NCBI RefSeq assembly: GCF_003719195.1
Contig: NZ_CP024996.1
Span: 744,001 to 808,000 of the forward strand
DNA length: 64,000 bases
Direction of reading: 5' to 3'
From: Herbaspirillum rubrisubalbicans
GTDB lineage: Bacteria; Pseudomonadota; Gammaproteobacteria; Burkholderiales; Burkholderiaceae_D
Every line of letters begins with the position of its first letter. Within the stretch, counting starts at the first letter, position 1. Under the pieces are notes generated by a model, which was not told the origin of the DNA, searched no databases, and saw only the letters and a program-made list of their open reading frames with translations. Positions 1 through 9,123 of this stretch are shown here, one piece after another. A program made the translations under genes and the position numbers.

Positions 1-27
1 TTTCGCCAAGGCTTTGTCATCAATCTG
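1..27 (-). mobile_element. Terminal end of a second IS1182-like copy, mostly outside the window
   Basis: The reverse complement of positions 1-27 matches the left end of the complete insertion sequence (4530-4556) at 26 of 27 positions, beginning CAGATTGATGAC. The body of this copy would therefore lie left of the window, with its transposase on the minus strand. The only mismatch falls where the complete copy has a GAGA hairpin loop, and here it would read GAAA, so both are GNRA tetraloops. The match is read directly; that the rest of the element lies upstream is inference. Confidence 0.75.
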
Positions 28-51
28 AGCCGATGCATTATCGCATCGGCT
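28..51 (-). terminator. Hairpin next to the partial IS, likely yceI terminator stem
   Basis: A perfect 9 bp inverted repeat (AGCCGATGC / GCATCGGCT) with a 6-base loop directly abuts the IS end at position 27. It lies about 80 bases downstream of the minus-strand yceI gene. No T-run follows on the minus strand because the IS begins there, as expected if the terminator tail was separated by the insertion. A second copy of the hairpin should lie beyond the IS, outside the window. Confidence 0.55.
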
Positions 52-131
52 CTTATCGGCTTTCGCATCCGTCCTTTGCGACCCTGCCATCTGGCAGTGC
101 CGCAACGGCCAGTCAGCGTAGCTGATCAGTC

Positions 132-704
132 TCAGTTGGTCTTGACGGCTTCGACCTGGATGGCCAGCTTGGTTTCCATCGAGAAGCCGTACTTGACGCC
201 GTAGTCGATACCGAAGTCGGCACGGTTGAAGGTGGCCGAAGCATCGCCGCCGCAGACTTCACGCTTGAGCATCGGATTCATGATGCAGTTGAACTTGTTC
301 AGGGTCAGGGTGACCGGCTTGGTCACGCCGTGCAGGGTCAGGTTGCCTTCGACCGAGGCCGGCTTGTCGCCGTTGAACTTGATCGTGCCCTTGTATTCGG
401 CGGTGGGGTACTTGGCAACGTCGAACATGTCGGCGCTCTTGGCGTGGTCGTTCATCTTGGCCATGCCGAAGTCGATCGAGGCGGTATCGACCACGATATC
501 GACGGTGCCGGTCTTGGCTGCGCGATCCAGGGTCACGGTGCCGCTGGTCTTGTCGAACTTGCCGCGCCAGATGGACACGCCCATGTGGTCAGCTTCGAAG
601 CTGGGATAGGTGTGGCTGGGATCGATGCTGTAGGTATCGGCAGCGTTGGCGGAGACAGCGGCGCCGGCGGCAACCAGGGCGAGCAGGAGGTGGTTCAGTT
701 TCAT
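132..704 (-). CDS. YceI family periplasmic protein
   Basis: A 190-residue secreted protein. Residues 1-21 form a signal peptide ending SANA. The mature part has the YceI lipocalin-like pattern: it opens with [18 protein letters not shown], has [13 protein letters not shown] in the middle, and [12 protein letters not shown] near the end. YceI-like proteins form a beta-barrel that binds isoprenoid-type lipids, and no enzymatic role is firmly established. It is the last of three minus-strand genes after a second yceI paralogue and a cytochrome b561 gene, an arrangement like E. coli yceJ-yceI. The Cys residues in the NCIMNP and REVCGG segments are unusual for the family and could form a disulfide. 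Confidence 0.9.
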   Translation of the reverse strand: MKLNHLLLALVAAGAAVSANAADTYSIDPSHTYPSFEADHMGVSIWRGKFDKTSGTVTLDRAAKTGTVDIVVDTASIDFGMAKMNDHAKSADMFDVAKYPTAEYKGTIKFNGDKPASVEGNLTLHGVTKPVTLTLNKFNCIMNPMLKREVCGGDASATFNRADFGIDYGVKYGFSMETKLAIQVEAVKTN

Positions 705-807
705 GTGTTTTATTTCCTTGATGTGAGAAAAAACCGCAGGGGGAAGCCCGCCGTGAGGCGGTGCGTCATGGCGCGGAACGACTTCTTGTTGGTGTTGTTG
801 GTACGAA

Positions 808-1371
808 TTACTGGGCCACGATGTGGAACTTGATGGTCACTTCATCGGCCACCATGCTGGTGTCTTTCCATTCACCTTCGCCGATGTTGTAGGTCAGGCG
901 CTTGATGGGTAGCACGCCGTCGAAGATCTGGGCGGCGCCCTCCTTCTTGAGTGTCAGCGGGAAGGACACGTCACTGCTCTTGCCCTTGATGGTCAGCTTG
1001 CCGGCCACGGTGAACTTGCCGGCGCCAGCGGCCTTGATACTGCTGGTCACGAAGCTGGCCTTGGGGAATTGGGCGGCGTTGAACCACTCCTTCTTCTGCA
1101 CTTCCTTGTTGTATTCGGCGTCCCCCAGGTCGAAGCTGGCCACGTCGATGTCGACCGTCGCCTTGCCTTGTTCCGGCTTGGCGGCGTCGAAGTCGATGGC
1201 GGCGCTGATCTTGTTGAACTTGGCATCGACCGGCACGTTCAGTTGCTTGAAGGTGGCGACCACGGTGCTCTTGGCGGCATCCACCTTGAGCGGTGCGGCT
1301 TGGGCGGACAGCGCAAAGGAAGCAGCGGCCAGGGCCAGGAGGGAGGGTTGGAAGAAGCGGGAGAAAGTCAT
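808..1371 (-). CDS. YceI family periplasmic protein (second paralogue)
   Basis: A 187-residue secreted YceI paralogue with a signal peptide cleaved near LSAQA (about residue 25). It starts the mature part with [18 protein letters not shown] and carries the family segment [15 protein letters not shown] and the [17 protein letters not shown] strand region. It is clearly diverged from the neighbouring copy at 132-704, so this is an old duplication rather than a recent one. It lies between cytochrome b561 and the other yceI on the same strand, about 100 bases from the next gene, so co-transcription is likely. A lipid or quinone carrier role next to a quinone-oxidising cytochrome is inference. Confidence 0.9.
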   Translation of the reverse strand: MTFSRFFQPSLLALAAASFALSAQAAPLKVDAAKSTVVATFKQLNVPVDAKFNKISAAIDFDAAKPEQGKATVDIDVASFDLGDAEYNKEVQKKEWFNAAQFPKASFVTSSIKAAGAGKFTVAGKLTIKGKSSDVSFPLTLKKEGAAQIFDGVLPIKRLTYNIGEGEWKDTSMVADEVTIKFHIVAQ

Positions 1372-1434
1372 GTCGGATTCCGTAAAAAAACGAGCAATAT
1401 GAATAATCTTGCGTAGTACCTGCTTTGCAGGGGC

Positions 1435-1959
1435 TCAGGGCAGCATACGCTTGAAGATGTTGTCACGATCGATGAACTGGTGCTTGAGCGCGGCCAGTAC
1501 ATGCAGGGCGAAGGCGGCCAGCAGGGTCATGTTGAGCCAGTAGTGGATCTCTTTGAGCAGCGGCTTGAGCGCGGGATCGGGGGCCATCAGCACCGGCAGC
1601 GGCAGCACGCCGAGATAGACCACCGGCACGCCGGCAGACAGACTATAGAAATAGCCCGACACCGGAATGGCGAACATCAGGGCGTACAGGCCCAGGTGCA
1701 GGCCATGCGCGGCCGCTTGTTGCCAGCCTGGCATGTTGGCCGGATAGGCCGGCGCCTTGTGCGTGAGACGCCACAGCAGGCGCACGCAGGCCAGGGCCAG
1801 CACGGTCACGCCCAGCCACTTGTGCCAGGAAAAATACTTCAGCTTGGTCGGGGTCAGGCCGGGAATATCGACCATGGTCAGGCCCAGTCCGAAGGCGGAG
1901 ATGATCAACAGGGCAATCAGCCAGTGCAGCAGCACGGCGGGTTTGGTATAGCGTTCCAT
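1435..1959 (-). CDS. Cytochrome b561 family membrane protein
   Basis: A 174-residue inner-membrane dihaem cytochrome b of the bacterial b561 (CybB/YceJ) type. It has four hydrophobic segments, at about residues 10-30, 45-62, 87-105 and 140-160. Candidate haem ligands are the His in VLLHWLIA, SWHKWLG, AAAHGLHLG and AFALHVLAALKHQ. Family members pass electrons between quinol and acceptors such as superoxide. The protein ends IDRDNIFKRMLP, close to the usual family C-terminus. It is the first gene of the cybB-yceI-yceI set; the start ATG follows purB by about 300 bases. Confidence 0.9.
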   Translation of the reverse strand: MERYTKPAVLLHWLIALLIISAFGLGLTMVDIPGLTPTKLKYFSWHKWLGVTVLALACVRLLWRLTHKAPAYPANMPGWQQAAAHGLHLGLYALMFAIPVSGYFYSLSAGVPVVYLGVLPLPVLMAPDPALKPLLKEIHYWLNMTLLAAFALHVLAALKHQFIDRDNIFKRMLP

Positions 1960-2266
1960 AGGATGTTGGGGCGAGCGTAGGTGGCGTTTGGAGCGGCTGG
2001 CTCTGCAATGGTTCTGCAGGGCGGGCAGGCCGGGCTGGCGTCGCGGATTCCTGAAAGATTCCGGGCGGCAAGCGATGATGCCACTCTTTTTGACCTACTG
2101 AGTATAAAGAGCTTTGGCTGCTCGCATTACTCGCCGAAATCGTACTTCAGCCGTCCGCTTTTGCGAGCAATCCTTACGAAGCTTCACTATCTTGGTTGCA
2201 CAAATGAAAAATGGCGCACATCGCTGCGCGCCATTTATTCATCTTTTTAAGAGCTTATATGAAGAA
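1960..2266. other. Intergenic region between cytochrome b561 and purB
   Basis: Apart from the purB terminator (2209-2236) I see no conserved gene here. The first 100 bases should hold the promoter of the minus-strand cytochrome operon, but no confident -35/-10 pair stands out. Open frames across it have no recognisable domain. Confidence 0.5.
2209..2236 (-). terminator. Rho-independent terminator of purB
   Basis: The arms AAATGGCGC (2209-2217) and GCGCCATTT (2228-2236) pair perfectly around a 10-base loop. On the minus strand the stem is followed by TTTCATTTG. It lies about 30 bases past the purB stop codon. Confidence 0.75.
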
Positions 2267-3817
<1,551 letters not shown>

Positions 3818-3834
3818 TCAGGAAATGCGAATGT

Positions 3835-3840
3835 TATAAT
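3835..3840 (+). promoter_or_regulatory. Candidate -10 box for the glutathione S-transferase gene
   Basis: A perfect TATAAT lies 26 bases before the start codon. A weak -35-like ATTTGT sits 16 bases upstream. The region is locally AT-rich between two divergent genes. Confidence 0.55.
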
Positions 3841-3866
3841 CAATCAAGATAAATACTCCACACGCT

Positions 3867-4481
3867 ATGCTAAAACTCATCGGCTCCAATGCCAGCCCGT
3901 TCGTGCGCAAGGTGCGCGTCGTGATGGCCGAAAAAAAGATCGATTATGAATTCATCCTGGAAGATGTCTGGAGCGCATCGACCACCATCCAAGAAAGCAA
4001 TCCGCTGGGCAAGGTGCCCTGCCTCTTGATGGATGATGGTGGCGCCATGTTCGACTCCCGGGTGATCGTCGAATACCTCGATACCTTGACGCCGGTCGGC
4101 AAGCTGTTGCCGCCCAATGGCCGCGAGCGCGCCGAGATCAAGTGCTGGGAAGCCCTGGCCGACGGTACGCTGGATGCGGCCGTGCTGGTGCGCCTGGAAA
4201 AGACCCTGCGTCCCACCAAGCAGCAGAGCCCGGAATGGATCAAGCGCCAGTGGAGCAAGGTCGAGGCTTCGCTCAAGGCGATGGCCGACGGTCTGGGCGA
4301 GAAGCCCTTCTGCGTGGGTAATCACTACACCCTGGCCGATGTGGCCGTGTGCTGTGCGCTGGGCTGGCTGGCCTTCCGCTTCCCGGATCTGGCCTGGCGC
4401 GAGGATTATCCGCAACTGGCGCGTTTGTTCGACAAGGTGTCCGAACGCGTCAGCTTCAAGGAGACGGTGCCGCACATCTGA
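3867..4481 (+). CDS. Glutathione S-transferase family protein (YibF-like)
   Basis: A 204-residue cytosolic protein. The N-terminal thioredoxin-like domain (about 1-80) starts MLKLIGSNASPFVRKVRVVM, with Ser/Pro at the active-site turn instead of the Cys or Tyr of other classes. GKVPCLLMDDG supplies the cis-Pro and FDSRVIVEYLD the glutathione gamma-glutamyl binding Ser region. The all-helical C-terminal domain includes FCVGNHYTLADVAVCCALGWL, the N-capping box. The type resembles E. coli YibF; the substrate is unknown. It stands alone, divergent from purB and convergent with bfr, and its terminator is the hairpin that the insertion sequence has duplicated. Confidence 0.92.
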   Translation: MLKLIGSNASPFVRKVRVVMAEKKIDYEFILEDVWSASTTIQESNPLGKVPCLLMDDGGAMFDSRVIVEYLDTLTPVGKLLPPNGRERAEIKCWEALADGTLDAAVLVRLEKTLRPTKQQSPEWIKRQWSKVEASLKAMADGLGEKPFCVGNHYTLADVAVCCALGWLAFRFPDLAWREDYPQLARLFDKVSERVSFKETVPHI

Positions 4482-4507
4482 GCGGGGAAGGCCATCGACA
4501 ACAAAAA

Positions 4508-4529
4508 AGCGCGCTTTTCGAAGCGCGCT
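4508..4529. repeat. Left copy of 22 bp duplicated terminator hairpin flanking the IS
   Basis: A 9 bp stem (AGCGCGCTT / AAGCGCGCT) with a TTCG loop, preceded by ACAAAAA. The same 22 bp occur at 6096-6117 on the other side of the insertion sequence, as expected for a target duplication. With the A-run on this side and the T-run after the right copy, the uninterrupted sequence would be a bidirectional terminator between the convergent GST and bfr genes. Confidence 0.85.
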
Positions 4530-4543
4530 CAGATTGATGACAA

Positions 4544-4565
4544 AGCCTTGGCGAGAGCCAAGGCT
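4544..4565 (+). terminator. Hairpin just inside the left IS end
   Basis: The arms AGCCTTGGC and GCCAAGGCT close a GAGA tetraloop and are followed by TTGTTGTTT. It lies between the IS end and the transposase start (4583), so it could stop transcription coming in from the GST gene. Confidence 0.65.
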
Positions 4566-4582
4566 TTGTTGTTTAATCGGTC

Positions 4583-6049
4583 ATGCTCAAAAAACCGACA
4601 GCCGCCCAGCACGAGTTAGAGATGGTGACCATCGAGATGCTCGTGCCCAAGGACCACCTGCTGCGCAAGATCGACGCGGCGGTGGATTTCGAGTTCATCC
4701 GAGAGAAGGTGGCGCATCTGTATTGCGCCGACAATGGCCGCCCGGCACTGGACCCGGTGGTACTCTTCAAGCTCTTGTTCATCGGTTACCTCTTCGGTAT
4801 CCGCAGCGAGCGCCAGCTCATCCGCGAGGTCCAGGTCAATGTGGCCTATCGCTGGTTTGCCGGATTCCGTCTGACCGACAAGGTACCGGACTCATCCACC
4901 TTCTCCCAGAACCGGCGCCGCCGCTTCATTGATACCACCGTCTATCAAGAGATCTTCGACGAGATCGTGCGCCAGGCCATTGGACGCGGCATGGTCGATG
5001 GCCGTGTGCTCTACAGCGACAGCACCCACCTCAAGGCCAACGCCAACAAGAACAAGTTCGACTACGTTCAAGTTACCCAGACCCCCTCGGCCTATCTGGC
5101 CGAACTGGATGCCGCTGTGGATATCGACCGTGCCGAGCATGGCAAGAAACCGCTCAAGCGTGACGACGATGATGAGCCGCCCACCAAAGAGATCAAGGTC
5201 AGTCGCACCGATCCCGAGAGCGGCTACATGGTGCGCGACGACAAGCCCAAGGGCTTCTTCTACCTGGATCACCGCACCGTCGATGCCAAGCATTCCATCA
5301 TTACCGATACCCATGTCACGCCCGCCTCAGTCCATGACAGTCAGCCTTATCTGGCACGCCTGGATCGTCAGCGCCAGACGTTCGGATTTGATGTACAGGC
5401 CGTTGGCCTGGATGCGGGCTACTTCACACCGGCCGTCTGCCAGGGACTGGAGAATCGCGAGATCAGCGGCGTGATGGGCTACCGCACACCCAACCACAAG
5501 CCGGGGACATTCTTTAAACGGGCGTATGAGTACGATGCCTACCGTGACGAATACATCTGCCCGCAGGGTCAACCCTTGCGCTACAGCACGACCAATCGAC
5601 TCGGGTATCGGGAATACAAATCCAACCCTGAGCAATGCCGAGGCTGCAAGGTACGCGAGCAATGCACCAATAGCGCCAATGCGGTCAAGGTGGTGACGCG
5701 CCATGTGTGGGAGCGTTCCAAGGAGAAGGTGGATGATCGGCGTCGTACCGAATGGGGCAAGCGCATCTATGCCCGACGCAAGGAAACGGTAGAACGCAGC
5801 TTCGCCGACGCCAAGCAATTGCACGGACATCGTTATGCCCGTATGCGGGGATTGCGCAAGGTCGCCGAGCAGTGCTTGTTGGCGGCGGCGGCCCAGAACA
5901 TGAAGAAGATTGCCCTGTTGGTGGCGCGCTTGCGCGCGCTTTTACACGGTTTGAGCGCCTCTGCCAGCGTACAAAAGTGGCTACAGCGAAAAATGCGCGC
6001 CTTGCTTGGCTTCTGCGCCATCGACCATCTGCAAATTACCTGCGCCTGA
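4583..6049 (+). CDS. IS1182-like family transposase
   Basis: A 488-residue DDE transposase. The N-terminal part (about 1-130) is the DUF772-like helical domain containing DPVVLFKLLFIGYLFGIRSER. Then come the catalytic-core segments VLYSDSTHLKANANKNK (first Asp) and AVGLDAGYFTP (second Asp). The late segment IYARRKETVERSFADAK is a Y-R-E-K type signature carrying the catalytic Glu. A Cys cluster CRGCKVREQC at about residue 353 is common in this group. No frameshift or internal stop is seen, so the enzyme is probably functional. The GC content is similar to that of the host genes. Confidence 0.93.
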   Translation: MLKKPTAAQHELEMVTIEMLVPKDHLLRKIDAAVDFEFIREKVAHLYCADNGRPALDPVVLFKLLFIGYLFGIRSERQLIREVQVNVAYRWFAGFRLTDKVPDSSTFSQNRRRRFIDTTVYQEIFDEIVRQAIGRGMVDGRVLYSDSTHLKANANKNKFDYVQVTQTPSAYLAELDAAVDIDRAEHGKKPLKRDDDDEPPTKEIKVSRTDPESGYMVRDDKPKGFFYLDHRTVDAKHSIITDTHVTPASVHDSQPYLARLDRQRQTFGFDVQAVGLDAGYFTPAVCQGLENREISGVMGYRTPNHKPGTFFKRAYEYDAYRDEYICPQGQPLRYSTTNRLGYREYKSNPEQCRGCKVREQCTNSANAVKVVTRHVWERSKEKVDDRRRTEWGKRIYARRKETVERSFADAKQLHGHRYARMRGLRKVAEQCLLAAAAQNMKKIALLVARLRALLHGLSASASVQKWLQRKMRALLGFCAIDHLQITCA

Positions 6050-6056
6050 AAAACAA

Positions 6057-6082
6057 AACCCCGTGTTCGAAAACACGGGGTT
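6057..6082 (-). terminator. Hairpin just inside the right IS end
   Basis: An 11 bp stem (AACCCCGTGTT / AACACGGGGTT) with a CGAA loop begins 7 bases after the transposase stop. On the minus strand it is followed by TTGTTTTTC, a good U-tract for transcripts entering from bfr. It may also end the transposase message. Confidence 0.65.
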
Positions 6083-6095
6083 CGTCATCAACCTG

Positions 6096-6117
6096 AGCGC
6101 GCTTTTCGAAGCGCGCT
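6096..6117. repeat. Right copy of 22 bp duplicated terminator hairpin
   Basis: Identical to 4508-4529 and directly abutting the right IS end. It is followed by TTTTGTTTG, so on the plus strand it keeps a full stem and U-tract, but on the minus strand (bfr direction) it is now followed by IS sequence. Confidence 0.85.
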
Positions 6118-6154
6118 TTTTGTTTGCCTGTAGCAGGTTGCCGTGGCGTGAAGA

Positions 6155-6634
6155 TTACTCGCTGGCCGGGGACATCTGGCTTTGCAGGTAATTCTGGATG
6201 CCGACCTTGTCGATCAGGTCCAGTTGGGTTTCCAACCAGTCGATGTGTTCTTCGGTGTCGTCCAGGATCATCTGGAACAGTTCGCGGGAGACGTAGTCGC
6301 CATGCTGTTCGCAGGTGGCGATGCCTTCCTTGACGGTCTTCTGCGCGCCCTGTTCCAGCTTCAGGTCGCATTGCAGCATCTCTTGCGTGTTCTCGCCGAT
6401 CATCAGCTTGTGCAGCGCTTGCAGGTTGGGCAGGCCATCCAGCATCAGGATGCGGTCGATTAGCTTGTCGGCGTGCTTCATTTCGCCAATCGATTCGGCG
6501 TATTCTTTGGCGCCGATCTTGTCCAGGCCCCAGTGCTTGTACATGCGGGCATGGAGGAAATACTGGTTGATGGCGGTGAGCTCATTGGTCAATTGAGCAT
6601 TGAGCAACTTGATGACTGCGGGATCGCCTTTCAT
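6155..6634 (-). CDS. bfr: Bacterioferritin
   Basis: A haem-containing iron-storage protein that assembles into 24-mers, oxidises Fe(II) and stores it as mineral. The 159-residue chain has all ferroxidase ligands: E18, E51, H54, E94, E127 and H130 in family numbering. It also has Met52 in [11 protein letters not shown], the axial haem ligand shared between two subunits. The gene follows the exbD terminator, so it probably has its own promoter. The nearby bfd encodes the ferredoxin that releases iron from bacterioferritin. An AAAGGTAA ribosome site precedes the ATG. Confidence 0.97.
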   Translation of the reverse strand: MKGDPAVIKLLNAQLTNELTAINQYFLHARMYKHWGLDKIGAKEYAESIGEMKHADKLIDRILMLDGLPNLQALHKLMIGENTQEMLQCDLKLEQGAQKTVKEGIATCEQHGDYVSRELFQMILDDTEEHIDWLETQLDLIDKVGIQNYLQSQMSPASE

Positions 6635-6801
6635 TGGGGATTACCTTTAAAAAAATGATGGGAGAAGGAAACCGCGTTAGTTATGGGTGACGGGTAGCTG
6701 CCTGACCGCGGACGGACGGATCATAGACCAGATGTTTTCATAGTTCATCATTAATTAGCAGTAATCATTCTTAACTTGGTTGTGTTTATTGTCAAAAAAA
6801 C

Positions 6802-6834
6802 AAAAAACCTCCGTTGCCAGGCGCGGGAGGTTTT
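6802..6834 (-). terminator. Rho-independent terminator after exbD
   Basis: The arms AAAACCTCC (6804-6812) and GGAGGTTTT (6826-6834) form the stem, and a T-rich run follows on the minus strand. It separates the tonB-exbB-exbD transcript from bfr. Confidence 0.75.
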
Positions 6835-6912
6835 CTGTTGCCGCCTTGAGGGGCGGGTGTTTGCGGCGGATTTGAGGATGTCTGGTGCGGCAGTTGAAGG
6901 CCGCGCAGTGAT

Positions 6913-7332
6913 CTATTTCTTTTCAGGATCGGTCACGAAACCGATCTTGGCGAGACCACCGGATTGCGCCGCCGACATTACCTGCGCCACCTTTTCATAC
7001 TGAGTGGTGCGTTCGGCGCGCAGGTGCAGCTCGGGTTGCGGCTGCTTCTGGGCGGCGGCGGCAATGCGGGCGTTCAATTCGCTGCTGTCGATCTTTTCTT
7101 CATTCCAGAACACGTTGCCGGCCGCATCGATGGACAGGTTGATGCTTTCCGGCTTGACCTGGTCAGGCTGGCTGCTGGCCTTGGGCAGGTCGATCTTGAC
7201 CGCATGGTTCATCACCGGGATGGTGATGATGAAGATGATCAGCAAGACCAGCATCACGTCCACCAGCGGGGTGGTGTTGATCTCGGGATTGAAGTCGTCG
7301 TCCGAATCGGACAGGGAACCCATTGCCATCAT
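6913..7332 (-). CDS. exbD: Biopolymer transport protein ExbD
   Basis: A 139-residue inner-membrane protein of the TonB energising motor. After a short cytoplasmic N-terminus (MMAMGSLSDSDDDFNPEINT) there is one membrane helix, about residues 23-43, with the conserved proton-carrying Asp in TPLVDVMLVLLIIF. A periplasmic domain ends the protein (AAQSGGLAKIGFVTDPEKK). The start overlaps the exbB stop by four bases (ATGA), so translation is probably coupled. It works with ExbB and TonB encoded just upstream. Confidence 0.95.
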   Translation of the reverse strand: MMAMGSLSDSDDDFNPEINTTPLVDVMLVLLIIFIITIPVMNHAVKIDLPKASSQPDQVKPESINLSIDAAGNVFWNEEKIDSSELNARIAAAAQKQPQPELHLRAERTTQYEKVAQVMSAAQSGGLAKIGFVTDPEKK

Positions 7333-8060
7333 GCCCTCCCGACGGCGGTCAGCTTGGCCTTGCCGCCATTGGGCTGGCCATCTTCACCGGCCGCGCGGGC
7401 ACCGGTGACGAACAGGGCGTGCAGGTCGAAGCCGAACTTGTTGAGCTTGGCGATGGTGGTCTTGTTGCCGCGCACCAGGGCGTTGTAGCCGAAGGTGGCG
7501 GGAATGGCCACGGCCAGACCCAGGGCGGTCATGATCAGGGCTTCACCGACTGGACCGGCGACCTTGTCGATGCTGGCCTGGCCGGTGGTACCGATGGACA
7601 CCAGCGCGTGGTAGATGCCCCAGACGGTGCCGAACAGGCCCACGAAGGGGGCGGTGGAGCCGACTGAGGCCAGCACCGCCATGCCGGTCTGCAGCTTGCC
7701 GGAGGCTTCGTCGATGGCCTGGCGCAGCGACAGGGTGACCCAGTCGCTCACCGACAGCTGGTCATGCAGGTGCCCCTTGTGGGCGGTGTGGTGGCTCATG
7801 GCGGTCACGCCGGCACGGGCCACGTCGGCAAAGGGGTTGTCCTGGCCCAGTGTGGCCACGCCGTCAGGCAGGCTGGTGGTATCCCAGAACTGATGGCCGG
7901 CGGCGGCTGAGGCCTTGCGGAACTGCAGCAGTTGGAAGGCCTTGGTGATGATCACGTACCACGACGCGATCGACATGGCCAGCAACAGGACGGCCACGCC
8001 CTTGGTAACGAAATCGCCTTGGGCCCAGAGGCTTTCCAATCCGTAGGGACTAACTTCCAT
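7329..8060 (-). CDS. exbB: Biopolymer transport protein ExbB (MotA/TolQ/ExbB family)
   Basis: A 243-residue inner-membrane proton-channel component. It has three hydrophobic helices, at about residues 15-40, 130-155 and 170-200. The family core is FVGLFGTVWGIYHAL followed by GPVGEALIMTALGLAVAIPATFGYN. ExbB pentamers surround ExbD and use the proton gradient to move TonB. The order tonB-exbB-exbD on one strand and the ATGA overlap with exbD make a motor operon. ExbB rather than TolQ is preferred because tonB is adjacent and no tolR/tolA/tolB genes are present. Confidence 0.94.
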   Translation of the reverse strand: MEVSPYGLESLWAQGDFVTKGVAVLLLAMSIASWYVIITKAFQLLQFRKASAAAGHQFWDTTSLPDGVATLGQDNPFADVARAGVTAMSHHTAHKGHLHDQLSVSDWVTLSLRQAIDEASGKLQTGMAVLASVGSTAPFVGLFGTVWGIYHALVSIGTTGQASIDKVAGPVGEALIMTALGLAVAIPATFGYNALVRGNKTTIAKLNKFGFDLHALFVTGARAAGEDGQPNGGKAKLTAVGRA

Positions 8061-8117
8061 GATGTTTCCTTCTATTTTGGTCTATCTGATAAGGGAATGA
8101 TGAAACGAAATGTCTGC

Positions 8118-8140
8118 ATGGCCGGGCTGGGCCCGGCCAT
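8118..8140. other. Perfect hairpin between tonB and exbB
   Basis: The 10 bp arms ATGGCCGGGC and GCCCGGCCAT flank a TGG loop. It lies between the tonB stop and the exbB start and has no T-run on the minus strand, so it is more likely an mRNA stability or partial attenuation element than a full terminator. Confidence 0.5.
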
Positions 8141-8154
8141 TCAAGATTCTTGGC

Positions 8155-8856
8155 TCAGTTCAGGCGGAACGCCAGGCTGCCCACCGTGCTGACCATGATG
8201 GCACGGCCGTTTTCGATATAGGGCTTGAAGACGGCCCGCATCACTGCGCTGCGGGCAGCATCGTCCAGGCGCGCATAACCGGAGGACTTGGTGATCTCGA
8301 CCTTTTCGGCACGGCCGCTGGTGTTGACGGTCACGCGGAATTCCACCACGCCTTCTTCACCCATGCGGCGCGAGACGCTGGGGTAGGTCGGATTGGGTTT
8401 TTCGATGTATTCGATGCCGGAGGTGATCTGCTTGGGCAGCACCGGGCCGGGAGGGGCTGCCGGCGCCGGCGTCGGTTCGGCGGCCACCTGCGGTGCCGGA
8501 GTGGCCGGTTGCGGCGGCTGGGGCGGGGCGGTGATGGCCGTCGGCGCCGGGGTTTCGGTCACCGGAATGGGCTTGGGCGGGGCGACTACCTTCTTGACGA
8601 TCTTCACCTGCTTGGGCGGGGCCGGTTCGGCCTTGGGAGGCGCAGGCTCAGGGGCCTTCTCCGGCACGATGAAGGTGGCGATCACTTCCTTGGGAACGAC
8701 GGCGGTGCTGACCTGCTTGACCAGGCCGCTTTGCAGGGCCCAGAAAAAGCCGATGTGCAACAGGATGATCAGGGCCAGCGGGCCGATCTTGCGTGCCTGG
8801 CGCATCAATGCGCTGGGTGGGGTGAGACTCATGAGAGACGGTGAAATGGCGTTCAT
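8155..8856 (-). CDS. tonB: Energy transducer TonB
   Basis: A 233-residue periplasm-spanning protein. A single N-terminal anchor lies at about residues 25-45 (IGPLALIILLHIGFFWAL). It is followed by a Pro/Ala/Lys-rich spacer of about 100 residues (about 60-145) that lets it reach the outer membrane. The C-terminal TonB domain contains PNPTYPSVSRRMGEEGVV, with the family Tyr-Pro. It transmits the motion of ExbB-ExbD to outer-membrane receptors for haem, siderophores or metals. The start lies only 9 bases after bfd, so the two genes are co-transcribed. Confidence 0.95.
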   Translation of the reverse strand: MNAISPSLMSLTPPSALMRQARKIGPLALIILLHIGFFWALQSGLVKQVSTAVVPKEVIATFIVPEKAPEPAPPKAEPAPPKQVKIVKKVVAPPKPIPVTETPAPTAITAPPQPPQPATPAPQVAAEPTPAPAAPPGPVLPKQITSGIEYIEKPNPTYPSVSRRMGEEGVVEFRVTVNTSGRAEKVEITKSSGYARLDDAARSAVMRAVFKPYIENGRAIMVSTVGSLAFRLN

Positions 8857-8865
8857 TGATCTGGT

Positions 8866-9093
8866 TCAGGCCGCTGCCAGCGAGGGATGGAACACCACTG
8901 GCCGCGTGCCTTGCTGTGTTTGTCGAGGATTGCCCAGGCACTCGCGCAGGACGTTCTTGGCGCAGGAATGGCACTTGCCGCAGCAGGTACCCACGCCAAG
9001 TTGCTTGCGCAACTCGGCCATGGATGTCATGCCTGCGTTGACCGCCTGATGGATCTTGCCTTCGGAGATGTTGTTACAAACACATACGATCAT
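8866..9093 (-). CDS. bfd: Bacterioferritin-associated ferredoxin
   Basis: A 75-residue [2Fe-2S] protein of the BFD type. The four cluster ligands are visible as C4, C6, C38 and C41 (C-x-C-x31-C-x2-C), starting MIVCVCNNI and ending the motif in CCGKCHSC. Bfd docks on bacterioferritin and reduces the stored ferric iron so that it can be released under iron starvation. Its place in a Fur-type operon with hemP and tonB, two transcription units from bfr, fits that role. Two further Cys next to the motif (C37, C44) are common in the family. Confidence 0.95.
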   Translation of the reverse strand: MIVCVCNNISEGKIHQAVNAGMTSMAELRKQLGVGTCCGKCHSCAKNVLRECLGNPRQTQQGTRPVVFHPSLAAA

Positions 9094-9123
9094 TGTACGC
9101 CTTGCTGCCTGCTTTATCAGGCA

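Larger units (their letters stand above)
4530..6095 (+). mobile_element. Complete IS1182-like insertion sequence, 1566 bp
   Basis: The element is bounded by imperfect terminal inverted repeats: CAGATTGATGAC at 4530 and GTCATCAACCTG ending at 6095, with similarity continuing about 20 bp inward. It holds one full-length transposase gene on the plus strand and is flanked by 22 bp direct repeats that are themselves a hairpin. Just inside each end is an additional hairpin with a U-rich tail. It appears intact. The family assignment rests on the transposase type and the overall length. Confidence 0.88.

Noticed and set aside
6700..6790. Fur box upstream of bfr
   Set aside because: AT-rich ATGATTA and TAATGAT words are present, but no arrangement matches the 7-1-7 consensus well.
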